From the NCBI GenBank assembly GCA_026984895.1, contig JALSRF010000430.1, forward strand, positions 1 to 7,993: a stretch of DNA of 7,993 nt. The letters are read 5' to 3'. This document shows positions 5,297 to 7,993 of the stretch, in pieces. The position numbers and the translations under genes were made by a program. The first letter of the stretch is position 1. Each line of letters starts with the position of its first letter. Source of the DNA: Paracoccaceae bacterium (GTDB taxonomy: Bacteria; Pseudomonadota; Alphaproteobacteria; Rhodobacterales; Rhodobacteraceae). The notes under the pieces were generated by a model that was not told the origin of the DNA, did no database searches, and saw only the letters and a list, made by a program, of their open reading frames with translations.

Positions 5297-5302
5297 ATGA
5301 AC

Positions 5303-6328
5303 ATGAAACTGCCGCGATACATCTTGGGAACATCCGTTTTGGCGCTGATGGCGACGGTCGGCGCGGCCGATGCGGCCAAGCTGACGCTTTATTGCAGCGC
5401 CCAGGAAGACTGGTGCCAGCTGATGGCGCGCAGCTTCGAAGAGGCCACGGGCATAGACGTGAACATGACCCGCAAGTCATCGGGCGAGACCTTTGCGCAG
5501 ATCAAGGCAGAGGCCGCCAATCCGAAAGGCGATGTCTGGTGGGGCGGCACCGGCGACCCGCACCTTCAGGCCGCCGAAGAGGGGCTGACCGAGCCCTATA
5601 TCTCGCCCATGCGCGACCAGTTGCACGATTGGGCCATCCGCCAGGCCGAAAGCGCCGGCAACCGCACCATCGGCATCTATTCCGGGGCGCTGGGATACGG
5701 CTACAACTCGGAGCTTCTGGCGGCCAACAACCTGCCGGTTCCGTCCTGCTGGAAGGATCTTCTGAAACCGGTCTACAAGGGCCATATCCAGATGGCGAAT
5801 CCGAATTCCTCGGGCACGGCCTATACCACCCTGGCCACGATCGTGCAGCTGTTCGGCGAGGACCAGGGCTTCGAGTTCATGAAGAAGCTGCATGCCAACA
5901 TCAACCAGTATACCAAGTCCGGCTCGGCCCCGATCAAGGCGGCGGCGCGCGGAGAAACCACCATCGGCATCGTGTTCCAGCACGACGCGGTGAAACAGGC
6001 GATCAAGGGTTTCCCGATCAAAGTGGTTTCGCCCTGCGAGGGAACCGGCTTCGAGATCGGGTCGATGTCGATCATCAAGGGCGCCCGCCACATGGACGAG
6101 GCAAAGGCCTTCTACGACTGGGCGCTCACGCCCGAAGCGCAGGGGCTGGCCTTGCAGGTCAATGCCTTCCAGGTGCCGTCGAACGTGAATTCGCCCACCT
6201 CCGACAAGGCGCCCGACCTCGCCACGATCAAGCTGATCGACTACGACTTCAAGAAGTACGGCTCGTCCGCGGAACGCAAGCGGTTGCTCAAGAAGTGGGA
6301 TGACGAAGTGTCGGTGCTGCCGCAATAG
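5303..6328 (+). CDS. ABC transporter substrate-binding protein, AfuA/FbpA (COG1840) family
   Basis: A periplasmic ligand-binding protein of 341 aa feeding the permease encoded 5 nt downstream. The signal peptide is residues 1-24 (K2, R5, core ILGTSVLALMATVG, cleavage after ADA), so the mature protein starts at about AKLTLYCSA. Family features: LYCSAQEDWC at 29-39, GDVWWGGTGDPH (76-87), the hinge segment GIYSGALGYGYNSELL (124-139), ANPNSSGTAYTTLA (166-179), QYTKSGSAP (202-210), and EGTGFEIGSMSIIKGA (246-261). Four mature cysteines (C31, C39, C149, C245) could form disulfides. Many relatives are labelled iron(III)-binding, but the adjacent tyrosine pair of FbpA-type iron sites is not obvious here. 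H227-D228 and E246 instead lie in the expected ligand cleft. A sugar phosphate (as for AfuA), phosphonate or other organic anion is possible. The ligand is unassigned. Confidence 0.9.
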   Translation: MKLPRYILGTSVLALMATVGAADAAKLTLYCSAQEDWCQLMARSFEEATGIDVNMTRKSSGETFAQIKAEAANPKGDVWWGGTGDPHLQAAEEGLTEPYISPMRDQLHDWAIRQAESAGNRTIGIYSGALGYGYNSELLAANNLPVPSCWKDLLKPVYKGHIQMANPNSSGTAYTTLATIVQLFGEDQGFEFMKKLHANINQYTKSGSAPIKAAARGETTIGIVFQHDAVKQAIKGFPIKVVSPCEGTGFEIGSMSIIKGARHMDEAKAFYDWALTPEAQGLALQVNAFQVPSNVNSPTSDKAPDLATIKLIDYDFKKYGSSAERKRLLKKWDDEVSVLPQ

Positions 6329-6333
6329 CCCCG

Positions 6334-7993
6334 TTGTCCGGCAACGCAGCAAAGACGCTGGCCCAGCCGACGCTGATCTTCTGGATCGTTGTCGGCTGGG
6401 TCGGTGTGCTGGTCCTGCCGTGGTACGGGATCGAAGACGGGTTCTTCCGGTTCGACTGGCTGTTCGACGGCTATCCCTTCGACGCAGACTATGCCCCGGC
6501 CGCCTTTCTGGTGGCGCAGGGCAGGAAGCTGTGGCTGGCCCCGCTGTTCCTGCCGTTGTCCACAGCGCTGCTGGCGCTTGGAAAACCCAGGACCGACCCG
6601 GCCCACGGCGCCATCCTGATCCTGAGCGGGGCGGCCGGGTTTGGCTGGCTGATCGCGCAGGGTTTCGGCATCGGTATTCACGGGTTCAGTTTCGACTGGC
6701 TCCGGGCGCTGTTCGGCGCGCTTGGCGACCGCCAGTACGGGATGGGCTATGGCGGGCTGTTCCTGGCCTCGTCCTTCCTGTTCCTGTTTACCCAGGGGAT
6801 TGCCGCGCGCGGGGCGGTGAATGGCGATGTGTTCGTGGTCGGTTCGATCGGCGGGGTGGTTGCCCTGGTCGCGGTCTTCGTGTTCTTCCCCATCGCGAAG
6901 ATGCTTTCGGCGGCCTTTGTCACCGATGACGGCGGCTATTCGGTGGGGGTGTTTCTTTCGAAATTCTTCGATGACCGGCTCTGGGGGCTGGGCTGTCTTT
7001 CCGGGCGCCACTGCGGTGTCGCCTGGAACTCGCTTTTTCTTGCGGTGGTGGTCGGGGCGATTTCCACCGGGCTGGGGCTGGTGTTTGCGCTGGTGGTGAC
7101 GCGCTCGGGGTTTCGCTACAAGAAACTGCTGCGTGCGCTCACGGTGCTGCCGATCATCACCCCGCCGTTTGTCATCGGTCTGGCGATGATCCTGATGTTC
7201 GGGCTTTCCGGCTCGGTCACCCGGTTCGTTGCCGATCTGTTGCATGTGCAGCCCACGCGCTGGCTCTATGGCCTTCCGGGGCTGATCATCGCCCAGACCC
7301 TGGCCTTCACGCCGATTTCGTTTCTGGTCCTGATTGGCGTGGTCGAAGGCGTCAGCCCGTCGATGGAGGAAGCGGCGCAGACGCTGCGCGCCGACAGGTG
7401 GCAGGTGTTTCGCACCGTCACGCTGCCGCTGATACGCCCGGGCCTGGCCAATGCCTTTCTGCTGGGCTTCATCGAAAGCATGGCCGATTTCGGCAACCCG
7501 CTGGTTCTGGGCGGCAACTACGACGTTCTGTCCACCGACATATTCTTTGCCATCGTGGGGGCGCAGAACGACCAGGGCCGCGCGGCGGTTCTGGCGATTG
7601 TCCTGCTGTTCTTCACGCTCAGCGCGTTCTATGCGCAGCGCGCCTGGCTGGGGAAGAAGTCCTATACCACCGTCACCGGCAAGGGCGATGCCGGGGTGCA
7701 CCCGATGATGCCCCGCGCCCTGGCGATTGTGGTGTTCGTGATCGCGGCGCTCTGGGGCGGGTTCACGCTGGTGGTCTACGGGATGATCGTCTTCGGCAGT
7801 TTCGTCGAGCTTTGGGGGGTGCGCAACACGCTGACCCTCAAGCATTACATCACCGCCTTTTCGGTCCGGTTCACCGACAGCGGCATTCTGTGGACCGGCG
7901 CCGCCTGGGACAGTTTCTGGACCACGATCAGGATATCCGCCGTGTCGGCGCCCTTGACCGCCGCGGTGGGGCTGATCACCGCCTACCTGCTGA
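6334..7993 (+). CDS. ABC transporter permease, large AfuB/FbpB-type (3' truncated)
   Basis: An inner-membrane permease partnering the upstream binding protein; 553 complete codons are visible and the frame is still open at the edge. The N-terminal region (about residues 1-185) is an extra hydrophobic part: FWIVVGWVGVLVLP, then segments around 63-85, 92-107 and 142-155, and VVGSIGGVVALVAVFVFFPI. This architecture is typical of long AfuB-like permeases of about 700 aa. The first transport domain follows: AWNSLFLAVVVGAI (from 230), LPIITPPFVIGLAMILMF, and the ATPase-contacting EAA loop with EEAAQTLRA at 345-353 and FRTVTLPLIRPG up to 370. A second core domain begins near 530 (FWTTIRISAVSAPLTAAVG); its EAA loop is outside the window. 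The only normal start in the opening frame is TTG at 6334, 5 nt after the binding-protein stop, with no clear Shine-Dalgarno; coupling is likely. The apparent TGA at 7991-7993 is out of frame. Confidence 0.88.
   Translation, partial: MSGNAAKTLAQPTLIFWIVVGWVGVLVLPWYGIEDGFFRFDWLFDGYPFDADYAPAAFLVAQGRKLWLAPLFLPLSTALLALGKPRTDPAHGAILILSGAAGFGWLIAQGFGIGIHGFSFDWLRALFGALGDRQYGMGYGGLFLASSFLFLFTQGIAARGAVNGDVFVVGSIGGVVALVAVFVFFPIAKMLSAAFVTDDGGYSVGVFLSKFFDDRLWGLGCLSGRHCGVAWNSLFLAVVVGAISTGLGLVFALVVTRSGFRYKKLLRALTVLPIITPPFVIGLAMILMFGLSGSVTRFVADLLHVQPTRWLYGLPGLIIAQTLAFTPISFLVLIGVVEGVSPSMEEAAQTLRADRWQVFRTVTLPLIRPGLANAFLLGFIESMADFGNPLVLGGNYDVLSTDIFFAIVGAQNDQGRAAVLAIVLLFFTLSAFYAQRAWLGKKSYTTVTGKGDAGVHPMMPRALAIVVFVIAALWGGFTLVVYGMIVFGSFVELWGVRNTLTLKHYITAFSVRFTDSGILWTGAAWDSFWTTIRISAVSAPLTAAVGLITAYLL

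Noticed and set aside
5264..5302. Upstream in-frame start codons for the binding protein (5264 and 5297)
   Set aside because: The GGGAG site has correct spacing only for 5303, and the added residues would precede a normal signal peptide.
6241..7845. A 534-codon minus-strand open frame rich in Gln, Arg and His
   Set aside because: It is exactly antisense to the permease, whose hydrophobic codons read as polar residues on the other strand. There is no recognisable domain and no plausible start context.
7991..7993. Apparent TGA at the right edge
   Set aside because: It is out of phase with the permease frame, which continues past the window.

Overview
The window is about 8 kb of high-GC DNA that reads as ordinary chromosome from an alphaproteobacterium, most likely Rhodobacteraceae. 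The basis is recollection of family sequences (a 96-aa zinc-less L28, a TrxC-type thioredoxin with an N-terminal zinc ribbon, a small Cys-rich secreted protein typical of that family) plus the strong G/C third-position bias. No alignment could be run, so genus is not assigned. No phage, insertion sequence, CRISPR array or island boundary is visible.

Layout, left to right. (1) The 3' part of meaB (+), the GTPase chaperone of methylmalonyl-CoA mutase, runs in from the left edge. (2) rpmB (+) follows, with its own candidate promoter, a stem-loop in the leader, a strong Shine-Dalgarno, a 10-bp repeat over its stop codon and a good intrinsic terminator. (3) A low-molecular-weight protein tyrosine phosphatase (+) starts at TTG. 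(4) A convergent two-gene minus-strand unit follows: a small exported Cys-containing protein and then, 7 nt downstream, a DAO-type FAD-dependent oxidoreductase. A long GC-rich inverted repeat separates it from the phosphatase. (5) trxC (+) has a near-consensus sigma70 promoter whose -10/+1 region is covered by a perfect ATTC-N8-GAAT palindrome, the form recognised by sulfide/persulfide-responsive SqrR/BigR repressors. (6) A tRNA-Ala(CGC) gene (+) lies just after trxC. (7) An unrecognised 159-aa soluble protein is on the minus strand. (8) Divergent from it is an ABC importer operon (+): an exported AfuA/FbpA-family binding protein, then a large permease that runs off the right edge. The ATPase gene is presumably beyond the window.

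Functional units. The importer genes clearly work together: the binding protein delivers its ligand to a permease that begins with an extra hydrophobic N-terminal region before the first EAA-type transport domain. Annotation by homology would call it 'iron(III)', but the binding protein lacks an obvious adjacent-tyrosine iron site, so another ligand such as an organophosphate or sugar phosphate is at least as likely. The oxidoreductase and the small exported protein appear translationally coupled. The remaining genes are independent housekeeping units.

The best leads are the palindrome in the trxC promoter, the rpmB leader hairpin, the palindrome at the start of the importer operon and the ligand question. 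I do not see evidence for a novel multi-gene system. Many long open frames in other phases exist only because GC-rich DNA has few stops.
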